A stretch of 10,721 bases of DNA from Muribaculaceae bacterium (GCA_021443235.1 JABUUJ010000029.1:24720-35440); one strand, 5' to 3'; numbered from the stretch's first letter, positions 1 through 7,079 are shown. Program-made: numbers and translations. Notes: a model not told the origin generated them from the sequence alone.

Positions 1-434
1 CCACCCACCAGCGCGTCGCCGTCCCACACCTCAACGCTTGCCGCCAGTTCCTCTTGGTGCAGCGCGGTGTAAGCCTTGATGATGTCGTCGCTCAGCCAGG
101 CCCCGTCCATCTCAAGGCGTCCGTCGGCACGTTGGCAACCGCGCATCACGCCCTCAAAGTCCTCATTAATCGACACGCGATACACTCCTTTGTTGATGAG
201 CGAGCGCATTGAGTGCGACACATGGATTTCGCTCGGGAAAATCACAAAACGCTCCATGGGGCAATACCACACAGGCTCATCGTTGTCGCGAAACGAGAAC
301 CATGGGAAAATGCCATGGCTATAGGCCAGCGTGAGGCGCTCAATGCTTAAGTCGCCTCCCACTGCCAGTGCCCCATCAGGCTCACCCAGTAGCGGATTAG
401 GAAAAACCAGTTCACTATTTAATCGGAAAATCAT
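1..434 (-). CDS. aat: Leucyl/phenylalanyl-tRNA--protein transferase, N-terminal 144 residues (3' end beyond window)
   Basis: Aat transfers Leu or Phe from charged tRNA onto proteins with N-terminal Arg or Lys, creating destabilising N-termini for ClpS/ClpAP; it acts in the cytoplasm. The reading frame was translated by hand from the minus strand. It begins at ATG 434-432, directly preceded by an in-frame TAG (437-435), so no longer start is possible. Family landmarks in order are FPNPLLGEPDGALAVGGDLS (residues 11-30), ERLTLAYSHGIFPWF (32-46), DGAWLS (110-115) and HQEELAASVEVWDGDALVGG (126-145, the last codon incomplete). The Trp of IFPW (residue 45) and the Trp of GAWLS (113) align with two Trp residues of the E. 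coli substrate pocket. The usual WWSPDPR segment reads WYCPMER here, a mild divergence. The C-terminal catalytic half lies beyond base 1. It follows clpA on the same strand after 85 nt, which supports the assignment. Confidence 0.93.
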   Translation of the reverse strand, partial: MIFRLNSELVFPNPLLGEPDGALAVGGDLSIERLTLAYSHGIFPWFSFRDNDEPVWYCPMERFVIFPSEIHVSHSMRSLINKGVYRVSINEDFEGVMRGCQRADGRLEMDGAWLSDDIIKAYTALHQEELAASVEVWDGDALVG

Positions 435-456
435 CTATCTAAACAAACTATATTTA

Positions 457-488
457 CGCCTAAGCGCCTATGCGTCTATGCGCCTAAT
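457..488. repeat. Four degenerate 8-bp tandem units (cgcctaag type) in the clpA-aat gap
   Basis: Four head-to-tail octamers occupy 457-464, 465-472, 473-480 and 481-488: cgcctaag, cgcctatg, cgtctatg, cgcctaat. They differ from one another at one to three positions. They lie 23-54 nt upstream of the aat start codon, so on the minus strand they would be in the aat leader. The octamer is not a multiple of three and does not lie in a coding frame. No function can be read from the sequence. Confidence 0.7.
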
Positions 489-493
489 CGAAA

Positions 494-510
494 CTGAGAG
501 TCTATCTCAG
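494..510 (-). terminator. Weak hairpin just downstream of clpA
   Basis: A 6-bp perfect stem (ctgaga at 494-499, tctcag at 505-510) with a 5-nt loop starts 9 nt after the clpA stop codon. On the minus strand it is followed by TTT, then mixed sequence. The stem and T-run are short for an efficient intrinsic terminator. It could partly attenuate transcription into aat, act as an mRNA 3'-end barrier, or be chance. Confidence 0.3.
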
Positions 511-519
511 CCATTGGTC

Positions 520-2808
520 TTAAACTTTACCTCCACGCACATTGCTCAGCGTTATCGCGCCAGCCTTCACAGTCACGCGGGCGCTGCCGCCATGCTGCAG
601 CTTGCCATAGAGTATCTCGCGCATGAGCAGCGTCTTGACGCGATTGTGTATCACGCGGTCCATCTCGCGGGCACCATATTGGCGCGAATACCCCTCCTTG
701 AGCAGCGCCTCGCGGGCATCGTCGTCAACCTTGATTCTCACGTTGCGCGTGTCGAGCATGCGCTGCAACTCGCCCAGTTTCTTCGTCAGGATCAAGTCGG
801 CCATTTCGTGGCTCATATCGTTAAACACCACCACGTCGGTGAGTCGGTTGATAAACTCGGGCTTAAACGTCTTTTTCACTTGCTTGAGCATCGCGCCGCC
901 GGCTGTGGCGGTCGAAGCAAATCCCAGTGAGGCCTGGCTGGCATGCTGCGCCCCGGCGTTGCTGGTCATGATGAGCACAACATTTTGGAAATGAGCCTTC
1001 CGGCCCTTGTTGTCGGTAAGTGTGCCATAGTCCATCACTTGCAACAGAATGTTGAAAATATCGTCGTGGGCCTTCTCAATCTCGTCGAGCAGAAGCACGC
1101 AGTCGGGCGCGCGACGCACAGCATCGGTGAGCAGGCCGCCGTCGTCATAGCCCACATAGCCCGCGGGCGAACCAATGAGCTTGGCAACGGTGTGCTTCTC
1201 TACATATTCGCTCATGTCGAAGCGCACCAGCTCCACGCCCATCTCGCGCGCAAGCACGCGCGCAACCTCGGTCTTTCCCACGCCCGTGGGACCCACGAAT
1301 AGCAGGCTCGCCAGCGGCTTGCCGGGGTCAAGGAGTCCGGCTTTCGACATCTGTATTGCCTCGGTCACACCCTTGATGGCGGCGTCCTGACCAAATATCT
1401 CGCTTTTCATCTTGGGCTCGAGCGTTGCGAGGTTATCGATGCTGTCACTGCTGTCGTCCAGAGCGTTAACGCGTGCCACCTTGGCAAGCACCTGTGCGAT
1501 GATTGCCTTGTCAATCACTCGGTTGGCCTTGTTGTCACTGGCCTCGATCATTGCTCCCGCCTCGTCGATGAGGTCGATGGCTTTGTCGGGCAGATAGCGG
1601 TCTTTGATGTGCTTGGCACTGGCTTTCACTGCCATTTCCAGAGCGTCGTCGTCATATTTCACGCCGTGAAACTGCTCATAGCCCGCCTTCAGCTCCTTGA
1701 TAATCTTTATCGTCTCGTCAACGCTGGGCTCGGGCACGTCGATAGTTTGGAAACGGCGCATCAGTCCCTTGCTGCGGGCGATGTTGCGGTTATATTCCTC
1801 GTAGGTGGTGGCGCCAATGAAGCGCACGCGGCCGCCCTCAAGATAGGGCTTTAGCATGTTTGACGCGTCGAGGCTTCCGTTGCCCGTTTGCCCGGCCCCC
1901 ACGATGTTGTGTATCTCGTCGATATACACTATCGCGTTCTCTTCGCCGGCGGCTCCCTCGAGCACGCCCTTTAATCGTTTCTCAAAGTCGCCACGATATT
2001 GCGTGCCGGCGATGAGCGACCCCATGTCAATCTCATATATCTTGCTGCCCTGCAGGCGTTCGGGCACGTCGCCACGCTCAATGCGCGACGCCAAGCCATA
2101 AATGAGCGAGGTCTTTCCCACGCCGGGCTCGCCCAGGTGCAGCGGGTTGTTCTTGTCTTTGCGGCACAGCACCTGGATGGTGCGTTCCAGCTCCAGCTCG
2201 CGACCTATGAGCGGGTTGTGGTCGCCAATGTGCTCGTTGATGCACAGCACCTGGTCTTTCCACGAGGCATGTGGCGCGCGCCTGTCGTTGTGCGACGGCT
2301 CGTGACCGTCGTGCTCGCTTTCTTGCTCCTCGTCGATGTCGTCAAAGCTATCGATAAGGCATGATATAAACTCGCCCTCTTTGCCGCTAATCGCCGAGTC
2401 AAGGATGTTGCGAGCCCACGAGTCGGGCAGATTTATGATGGCGTTGACGAGCATGGGCACGGTGATAAGTTCCTGCCCACTGCCTTCGGCCTGTTTGGCT
2501 GCCGCAAATATCACTTGCAGCAGTTGCTGCGATGCCATGGGCTCAACGTCATTGTCGGCAAGGGCGCTTTTGCTCACTTCTTCCTGTGCCACATCCCTCA
2601 TCAGGTCAATGTCGTCGTTGGTCGCCCCTATGCTCCACAACGCATTGATAAAGCGATCATTGTCAAGTAGTTTTATTAACAGATGCTCGGGCGTGACAAA
2701 TTCGCAATGGTCCTTTCTGGCCATCTTCATCGCTTTGTTTATGACAGCCAGGGCATACTTGTCATAGTTGATGTCAATATGCTTGTTTTTCTTCCGTTTC
2801 TTTGCCAT
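520..2808 (-). CDS. clpA: ATP-dependent Clp protease ATP-binding subunit ClpA
   Basis: This is the AAA+ unfoldase that feeds substrates, including those delivered by ClpS, into the ClpP peptidase in the cytoplasm. The protein is 762 residues, close to E. coli ClpA. The order is: a basic leader (MAKKRKKNK), a Clp N-domain (about 15-150, with FVTPEHLL), an acidic linker (about 154-170), then two AAA+ modules. The first has Walker A GEPGVGKT (226-233) and Walker B IVYIDE (293-298). The second has Walker A GPTGVGKT (506-513) and Walker B VLLLDE (571-576). LGF at 628-630 sits where the ClpP-binding IGL/IGF loop belongs, so ClpP partnering is expected. There is no long coiled-coil middle domain as in ClpB, and the gene adjoins clpS, which favours ClpA over ClpC. 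I chose ATG 2808 over an in-frame TTG at 2835 because the TTG would overlap clpS by 14 nt and add nine residues outside the Clp N-domain homology. It starts 13 nt after the clpS stop. Confidence 0.95.
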   Translation of the reverse strand: MAKKRKKNKHIDINYDKYALAVINKAMKMARKDHCEFVTPEHLLIKLLDNDRFINALWSIGATNDDIDLMRDVAQEEVSKSALADNDVEPMASQQLLQVIFAAAKQAEGSGQELITVPMLVNAIINLPDSWARNILDSAISGKEGEFISCLIDSFDDIDEEQESEHDGHEPSHNDRRAPHASWKDQVLCINEHIGDHNPLIGRELELERTIQVLCRKDKNNPLHLGEPGVGKTSLIYGLASRIERGDVPERLQGSKIYEIDMGSLIAGTQYRGDFEKRLKGVLEGAAGEENAIVYIDEIHNIVGAGQTGNGSLDASNMLKPYLEGGRVRFIGATTYEEYNRNIARSKGLMRRFQTIDVPEPSVDETIKIIKELKAGYEQFHGVKYDDDALEMAVKASAKHIKDRYLPDKAIDLIDEAGAMIEASDNKANRVIDKAIIAQVLAKVARVNALDDSSDSIDNLATLEPKMKSEIFGQDAAIKGVTEAIQMSKAGLLDPGKPLASLLFVGPTGVGKTEVARVLAREMGVELVRFDMSEYVEKHTVAKLIGSPAGYVGYDDGGLLTDAVRRAPDCVLLLDEIEKAHDDIFNILLQVMDYGTLTDNKGRKAHFQNVVLIMTSNAGAQHASQASLGFASTATAGGAMLKQVKKTFKPEFINRLTDVVVFNDMSHEMADLILTKKLGELQRMLDTRNVRIKVDDDAREALLKEGYSRQYGAREMDRVIHNRVKTLLMREILYGKLQHGGSARVTVKAGAITLSNVRGGKV

Positions 2809-2821
2809 GATTCGTTGTGTG

Positions 2822-3130
2822 TTATTCGGGCTCAACGTTCACTCTTAGCGGATAGCCGTTGTCTCTTGCCCACTGGGTAGCCATGTTGCTGCGTGTCAGC
2901 GCCTCGTCATAGGTGTAGATGCCTGCCACGCCGCGCCCCTCGTTGTGCACTTGCAGCATGATGGCGTAGGCTTCGGGCTCGGCCTTGTGAAACACCTGCA
3001 TGAGCACTGCCACCACAAAGTCCATGGGCGTAAAGTCGTCATTGGCTAATACCACCTTGTACCTTTGCGGCGATTTAATGTGCAGGCCGGTGCGTTCTTT
3101 TGTTGCTCCTTTTGAGTCGTGTTGTGCCAT
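2822..3130 (-). CDS. clpS: ATP-dependent Clp protease adaptor ClpS
   Basis: ClpS is the N-recognin that binds proteins with N-terminal Leu, Phe, Trp or Tyr and hands them to the ClpA N-domain. The protein is 102 residues, a normal size. The core YKVVLANDDFTPMDFVVAVL (residues 24-43) carries the DD pair that coordinates the substrate alpha-amino group. The His of MLQVHNEG (residue 62) matches the third conserved pocket residue. The frame stays open upstream to 3271, but only from ATG 3130 does the protein match ClpS, and the longer version would run across the divergent promoters and into ligA. A -7 promoter match lies 20-27 nt upstream of this ATG. It is first in the clpS-clpA-(aat) operon, with clpA starting 13 nt after its stop. 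Confidence 0.95.
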   Translation of the reverse strand: MAQHDSKGATKERTGLHIKSPQRYKVVLANDDFTPMDFVVAVLMQVFHKAEPEAYAIMLQVHNEGRGVAGIYTYDEALTRSNMATQWARDNGYPLRVNVEPE

Positions 3131-3149
3131 GTTATTACAATTAATACTG

Positions 3150-3157
3150 CAAAAGTA
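3150..3157 (-). promoter_or_regulatory. Putative -7 element of the clpS-clpA promoter
   Basis: On the minus strand this reads TACTTTTG, an exact match to the Bacteroidetes -7 consensus TAnnTTTG. It would place the transcription start about 10-15 nt before the clpS ATG. An upstream -33 TTG at ordinary spacing is not evident: the nearest (3169-3171) is only 11 nt away. A run of eight T (minus strand, 3161-3168) lies just upstream of the -7 box. Confidence 0.6.
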
Positions 3158-3211
3158 CATAAAAAAAACAACATTGAGCCCCTGTGTTGTCACAATTGCC
3201 CCAAAAAAGAC

Positions 3212-3242
3212 TTGTGTGGGTGTGGTTTTTTTTGTAATTTTG
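3212..3242 (+). promoter_or_regulatory. Putative ligA promoter (-33 TTG / -7 TAATTTTG)
   Basis: TAATTTTG at 3235-3242 matches TAnnTTTG exactly, and TTG at 3212-3214 lies 20 nt upstream, the expected separation for Bacteroidetes primary sigma promoters. Eight T (3226-3233) fill the end of the spacer. The predicted leader before the ATG at 3264 is only about 15 nt. It is back-to-back with the clpS promoter inside a 133-bp gap. Confidence 0.65.
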
Positions 3243-3263
3243 GGGTGAAAAATCATTTTGACT

Positions 3264-5276
3264 ATGGACATGTTTCAAATGCGCATTGAGGAGTTGCGCA
3301 AGCAGCTCAACGAGCACAACTATAAGTACTACGTTCTCAACAACCCCACCATCAGCGACCAGGAGTTTGACGCGCTGATGCGTGAGCTGCAAGACCTTGA
3401 GCAGTGCTACCCTCAGTACGGCGACCCGCTCTCGCCCACCCAGCGCGTGGGCAGCGACATCAACAAGGCCTTCAAGCAGGTGGCGCACGAGCGACCCATG
3501 ATGTCGCTCGCCAACAGCTACAACATCGCCGAGGTGCAGGACTTCCTGCGACGCGCCAAGGACGGCCTGGGCGGCGAGGACTGCGAGATCGTGGGCGAGA
3601 TGAAATACGACGGCACCAGCATCTCGGTCACCTACGAGAACGGGCGAATAGTGCGCGCCGTGACGCGTGGCGACGGCACCATGGGCGACGATGTCACCAG
3701 CAATGTCATCACCATCAAGAGCGTGCCGCTGCAACTGCCACAGGGGATGGACTATCCCGCACGCTTTGAGGTGCGTGGCGAGATTCTGCTGCCATGGGCC
3801 TCTTTCCACCGCCTCAACGAGGAGCGACAGTTCAACGAGGAGCAGCTTTTTGCCAATCCGCGCAACGCCGCCGCCGGCACACTCAAGCTCCAAAATAGCG
3901 CCGAGGTGGCACGACGTGGACTCGACGCCTACTTCTATTTCATGCTCGCCGACGATATGCCGTTTGCCACTCACCGCGAGAGCATCGACGCCCTCAAGCG
4001 ATGGGGATTCAAGACGGGCGAGCTCACCGTGCTCGACTCGATCGACCTGGTGAAGGACTTCATCGACCACTGGGATGTGGAGCGCAAGAAACTGCCCGTG
4101 GCAACCGACGGTCTGGTATTCAAAATCAACTCTTTCAGCCAGCAACTCAGCCTGGGAGCGACCGCCAAGTCGCCACGATGGGCCATCGCCTACAAGTTCG
4201 CACCCGAGCGCGAGTGCACGCGCCTCCAGAGCGTGTCGTTCGAGGTGGGACGCTCGGGCGTGATCACCCCGGTGGCCAACCTTGACCCCGTGCTGCTCTC
4301 GGGCACCATCGTCAAGCGCGCTTCGCTACACAACGAGGACATAATTCGCCAGCTCGACATCCACGACCACGACATGGTATATGTGGAAAAAGGCGGCGAG
4401 ATAATTCCCAAAATCGTGGGAGTCGACACCAAGCAACGCCAGCCCGATGCCTCGCCGCTGCGCTTTGTCGACGTCTGTCCAGTGTGTGGCACGCAGCTCA
4501 CGCGCATTGAGGGCGAGGCGGCATGGGTGTGCCCCAATAAGTGGACCTGCCCGCCACAAATCTACGGCCGCATTGAGCACTTCGTGGGGCGCCACATGAT
4601 GAACATCGACGGAATAGGGGAGGAGATGGCTAAGCGCTTCTACGACGAAGGCCTTGTGAAGGATGTCGCCGACCTCTATGACATAACTTATGAGCAACTC
4701 ATGGCGCTCGACCGCTTTCAGGACAAACTCGCCACTCGCATTCTGCGGGGCATCGACGAAAGCAGGAATGTGCCGTTTGAGCGAGTAATCTTTGCTCTGT
4801 CGATACCATTCGTGGGAGAAACCACAGCCAAGGTGCTTGCGCGCAACCTGCACAACATCGACAACCTCATGGCTATGCCGGCCGAGCAACTCGCCACCAT
4901 AAACGAGATTGGCACTAAGATTGCCGAGTCGATAGTCGACTTCTTCGCCGTTGACCAAAACCGCGTCATCGTGGAGCGACTGCGCTCCGCCGGGCTGCAA
5001 ATGGCTGTGAGCGAGGAACAACTCGCCGCACAATCCGACCGACTCGCCGGCAAGAAAATCGTCATCAGCGGCGTCTTCACCCACCACTCGCGCGAGGAGT
5101 ACAAGGCAATGATTGAGCAAAACGGCGGCAAAAACGTCGGCTCCATCAGCTCGGCAACCGACTTCGTCTTCGCTGGCGCCAACATGGGGCCCGCCAAGCT
5201 CGAAAAAGCCCGCAAGTTGGGCATCCCCATCATCAACGAGGACGATTTCCTCGCCCTCCTCAACTCCGAGAATTAG
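3264..5276 (+). CDS. ligA: NAD-dependent DNA ligase LigA
   Basis: LigA seals nicks in DNA during replication and repair, using NAD+ to adenylate its active-site lysine. The protein is 670 residues, the standard length. The N-terminal NMN-binding domain (about 1-65) contains NYKYYVLNNPTISDQEFD. The adenylation domain has EMKYDG with catalytic Lys114, followed by EVRGEILLP and FANPRNAAAGTLK. An OB fold follows, then a zinc finger with Cys405, Cys408, Cys423 and Cys429, helix-hairpin-helix repeats (about 440-580) and a C-terminal BRCT domain (about 595-668, starting AGKKIVISGVF). Two NMN-pocket positions differ from E. coli (Tyr for His23, Phe for Tyr35), which I believe is usual in Bacteroidetes. 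I preferred ATG 3264 over an upstream in-frame TTG at 3258; another ATG at 3270 is possible. It is transcribed alone, divergent from clpS, and ends at a shared terminator. Confidence 0.97.
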   Translation: MDMFQMRIEELRKQLNEHNYKYYVLNNPTISDQEFDALMRELQDLEQCYPQYGDPLSPTQRVGSDINKAFKQVAHERPMMSLANSYNIAEVQDFLRRAKDGLGGEDCEIVGEMKYDGTSISVTYENGRIVRAVTRGDGTMGDDVTSNVITIKSVPLQLPQGMDYPARFEVRGEILLPWASFHRLNEERQFNEEQLFANPRNAAAGTLKLQNSAEVARRGLDAYFYFMLADDMPFATHRESIDALKRWGFKTGELTVLDSIDLVKDFIDHWDVERKKLPVATDGLVFKINSFSQQLSLGATAKSPRWAIAYKFAPERECTRLQSVSFEVGRSGVITPVANLDPVLLSGTIVKRASLHNEDIIRQLDIHDHDMVYVEKGGEIIPKIVGVDTKQRQPDASPLRFVDVCPVCGTQLTRIEGEAAWVCPNKWTCPPQIYGRIEHFVGRHMMNIDGIGEEMAKRFYDEGLVKDVADLYDITYEQLMALDRFQDKLATRILRGIDESRNVPFERVIFALSIPFVGETTAKVLARNLHNIDNLMAMPAEQLATINEIGTKIAESIVDFFAVDQNRVIVERLRSAGLQMAVSEEQLAAQSDRLAGKKIVISGVFTHHSREEYKAMIEQNGGKNVGSISSATDFVFAGANMGPAKLEKARKLGIPIINEDDFLALLNSEN

Positions 5277-5304
5277 CCACGAATTCCACTAATTTTCACG
5301 AATT
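5277..5304. repeat. Three degenerate cacgaatt-type units after ligA
   Basis: Directly after the ligA stop codon are ccacgaatt (5277-5285), ccactaatt (5286-5294) and ttcacgaatt (5295-5304), imperfect 9-10 bp tandem copies. From memory, similar strings recur between genes in Bacteroidales genomes, which I cannot confirm here. No coding or structural role is visible. Confidence 0.5.
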
Positions 5305-5333
5305 AAACATTTGAGGATTAATTATTTATATAA

Positions 5334-5375
5334 AAATAAACCCAAGAAATATGAGATGGTTTCTTGGGTTTATTT
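5334..5375. terminator. Bidirectional intrinsic terminator between ligA and the DUF4251 gene
   Basis: A perfect 16-bp inverted repeat (5334-5349 and 5360-5375) encloses a 10-nt loop. The arms are A/T-rich outside and carry a CCCAAG/CTTGGG core, so each strand ends its hairpin with a T-rich tail. It sits 57 nt after the ligA stop and 26 nt after the stop of the convergent minus-strand gene, as expected for a terminator serving both. Confidence 0.88.
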
Positions 5376-5401
5376 GTGGCTAAAGCCGTTGAGCCAATGT
5401 G

Positions 5402-5983
5402 CTATTGATCGCGCTTGTAGGGCACCAGGTTGCCATAGAGGGTGATCGAGTAGGCCGAGCTCTCAAAGATGGGATTCACATAGGCCTGGGCATAGTTGCT
5501 GCCCTTATACACGGTAATCGACACCGTCGCACTGATGCTGGCACCCATCACAGTGAAGTCATAGTAGATGTTGCCCTTCTTGTCCTCGCGGTACTTGGGA
5601 TTCGACACATGGCCCTCGCAGGTGATGCCGCCAAAACCGTTAAGGCCAGGATCGGCAGTGTTGAGAGCGACTTGCACCATCGCGTTGTTGCCCTGCTGGA
5701 ACACAAAGTTGGTGCTCTCGTTAAGCCCGAAGTCATAACATCCCGAGTGACCCAGGTCGACGCGTGTGGCAGTGAGCGCAAACATGCCCTTGCGCAGCGC
5801 GGCGCCGGCAAACTTGTGCTTAACCGAGTCGGCAAGCTCGCTTATGTCGGCGTCGTCGTGCTGTTTCTCTTTCAGTACGCGTCCGGGCTCGGTGGGGGTG
5901 TTCAACTCATCGTATAAGTCCTGTGCATTGACATTCATGATGCCTACACACGCAATAATCAAGCTCAAAATAATCTTTTTCAT
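5402..5983 (-). CDS. Exported DUF4251-family protein of unknown function
   Basis: The protein has 193 residues. It begins with a basic, hydrophobic signal peptide (MKKIILSLIIACVGIMNVNA) with probable signal peptidase I cleavage after Ala20, so it should be periplasmic or secreted. IIAC at 9-12 resembles a lipobox but comes too early in the hydrophobic stretch to be convincing. The mature part matches the pattern I recall for DUF4251, a Bacteroidetes family: a charged N-terminal stretch, LRKGMFALTATRVDLG, NESTNFVFQQGNNAMVQ, LNGFGGITCEGHVS, KKGNIYYDFTVMG and a terminal YGNLVPY. The alternating hydrophobic pattern suggests a beta-rich fold; no catalytic motif is evident. No biochemical role is known to me. 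It stands alone, convergent with ligA, with its own promoter and a shared terminator. ATG 5983 is chosen because it begins the signal peptide. Confidence 0.82.
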   Translation of the reverse strand: MKKIILSLIIACVGIMNVNAQDLYDELNTPTEPGRVLKEKQHDDADISELADSVKHKFAGAALRKGMFALTATRVDLGHSGCYDFGLNESTNFVFQQGNNAMVQVALNTADPGLNGFGGITCEGHVSNPKYREDKKGNIYYDFTVMGASISATVSITVYKGSNYAQAYVNPIFESSAYSITLYGNLVPYKRDQ

Positions 5984-6027
5984 AATTACAAAATTTTAAA
6001 TAGTTGTGCGATTATCTATCGTGGGCG

Positions 6028-6059
6028 CAAAAGTATATAAATAACGTTGCCCCACCAAA
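6028..6059 (-). promoter_or_regulatory. Putative promoter of the DUF4251 gene
   Basis: On the minus strand TTTG (6059-6056) and TACTTTTG (6035-6028) are separated by 20 nt, an exact fit to the Bacteroidetes -33/-7 pattern. The predicted leader is about 35-40 nt before the ATG at 5983. This is the best-formed promoter in the window. Confidence 0.7.
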
Positions 6060-6073
6060 TATTTATTGCATCA

Positions 6074-6087
6074 TTTTTTTTTTTTTT
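6074..6087. repeat. Run of 14 T between two divergent promoters
   Basis: Fourteen consecutive T (plus strand) lie upstream of both the DUF4251 promoter (6028-6059, minus) and the CPBP-protease promoter (plus, -7 at 6112-6119). Such tracts can act as curved UP-like DNA and are prone to replication slippage. Whether its length varies cannot be known from one sequence. Confidence 0.9.
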
Positions 6088-6091
6088 GCAC

Positions 6092-6119
6092 TTGGAACCG
6101 AGTTTTTATACTAACTTTG
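6092..6119 (+). promoter_or_regulatory. Putative promoter of the CPBP-protease gene
   Basis: TAACTTTG at 6112-6119 matches the -7 consensus TAnnTTTG. Candidate -33 elements are TTG at 6092-6094 (17-nt spacing) or TTTG at 6085-6088 at the end of the T-run (23-nt spacing); neither is at the 20 nt seen at the ligA and DUF4251 promoters. The predicted leader before ATG 6175 is about 50 nt. Confidence 0.55.
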
Positions 6120-6174
6120 CATTAGGTAAGGCGGTGACGAGGTTTTTGCCGACTTGCTAAACACGTTTTTTATT

Positions 6175-7062
6175 ATGGAAAATATCTCTCTCAAGCTAAC
6201 TTGGTCGCCGGCAACCCGAGTGCTGGTGCTGCTGTGCATGGCTTTGGCCGGCGTAATCATTGCGTCGTCACTAACACTTTGTCTCGCAGGCATGCCTCGC
6301 ACTGCGCACCTGCTGTGCAGCGTTGTGGCACAGGATGTTATAGCGTTTATCTTGCCCGCACTTTGCGCCTGCTGGCTCATCTTCAAGCGCCCGTGGCACA
6401 TTATGGGGCTCGACCGCGCTCCGTCGTGGCAAGCCGTAGCCATCGTGCTGATGGTGAGCATCGTGGCTATGCCCGCACTCAACTGGGTAATCGACTGGAA
6501 CGCACACATACACCTGCCGGCATCGATGGCGGCCATCGAGAAGGCGATGCGCACCATGGAAGATGCCGCCGAGGCTGCCACCAAGCAGATTCTCGACTTC
6601 AACACCATCCCCGCGATGCTGGCGGTCCTCTTCGCCGTGGCTGTGATGGCTGGCGTGAGCGAGGAGATGTTTTTCCGCGGCGCCATGTTGCGCATGATGC
6701 CCAAGGCAGGCGACAGCCACCTGTGGGTGTGGGTTGTGGCGGTGGCTTTCAGCGCCATTCACATGCAGTTCTTCGGCTTTGTGCCGCGCATGCTGCTGGG
6801 TGCATGGCTGGGCTACTTGCTGGTGTGGACGCGCTCGCTGTGGGTGCCCATGATTGCCCACACGCTCAACAATGCCACCGTGGTCGTCGCTGCCTATCTT
6901 GTCAATAACGGCATCGTCGGCGAGGGCGCGCTCGACCACCTGGGTGTGCCTCAGGATGATGCCTTCCCGTTGCTGGCTCTCGTGAGTGCCATCGCCACCG
7001 TCGCGCTCGTCGCATTTGCACATCGGCAACTTTTTTTCAAAAAAAACGACAAAACACCTTAA
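6175..7062 (+). CDS. CPBP-family intramembrane glutamic/metalloprotease (Rce1-like)
   Basis: This is a 295-residue, multi-spanning inner-membrane protein with the three CPBP (Abi/Rce1-like) motifs: EEMFFR at 163-168, FSAIH at 192-196, and HTLNN at 229-233. These supply the Glu, His and Asn residues that form the active site in the family. Hydrophobic segments are visible at about 16-38, 48-70, 86-104, 145-160, 184-200, 204-218, 230-245 and 263-282. Bacterial members are poorly understood; the specific substrate here is unknown. ATG 6175 is preferred over an in-frame TTG at 6154, which adds seven residues without family similarity. It has its own predicted promoter and is followed by sppA after 104 nt, so two membrane proteases lie side by side. 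Confidence 0.9.
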   Translation: MENISLKLTWSPATRVLVLLCMALAGVIIASSLTLCLAGMPRTAHLLCSVVAQDVIAFILPALCACWLIFKRPWHIMGLDRAPSWQAVAIVLMVSIVAMPALNWVIDWNAHIHLPASMAAIEKAMRTMEDAAEAATKQILDFNTIPAMLAVLFAVAVMAGVSEEMFFRGAMLRMMPKAGDSHLWVWVVAVAFSAIHMQFFGFVPRMLLGAWLGYLLVWTRSLWVPMIAHTLNNATVVVAAYLVNNGIVGEGALDHLGVPQDDAFPLLALVSAIATVALVAFAHRQLFFKKNDKTP

Positions 7063-7079
7063 TATTAAGAAATAATCAC

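Noticed and set aside
2809..2835. Longer ClpA starting at TTG 2835, overlapping clpS
   Set aside because: It adds nine residues with no Clp N-domain similarity, uses a rarer start codon and overlaps clpS; ATG 2808 fits family length and spacing.
3131..3271. Longer ClpS reading frame running back into ligA
   Set aside because: The extra N-terminal 47 residues do not resemble ClpS, and the stretch contains the divergent promoters.
3320..3372. LigA substitutions at NMN-pocket positions (Tyr for His23, Phe for Tyr35 relative to E. coli)
   Set aside because: As far as I recall this is the normal state in Bacteroidetes ligases, so it is not a sign of an inactive or unusual enzyme.
3141..4145. Long minus-strand open frame opposite ligA (334 codons), and similar frames opposite clpA and sppA
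   Set aside because: These are shadows caused by GC-rich codon usage of strongly supported genes; the translations show no recognisable domains.
5945..5959. Possible lipoprotein lipobox (IIAC) in the DUF4251 protein
   Set aside because: The Cys is at residue 12 in the middle of the hydrophobic stretch, and a better signal peptidase I site (VNA before Gln21) follows.
7058..7069. Perfect palindrome CTTAATATTAAG overlapping the CPBP-protease stop
   Set aside because: It is short, entirely A/T in the centre and common by chance in AT-rich gaps; there is no T-run to make it a terminator.
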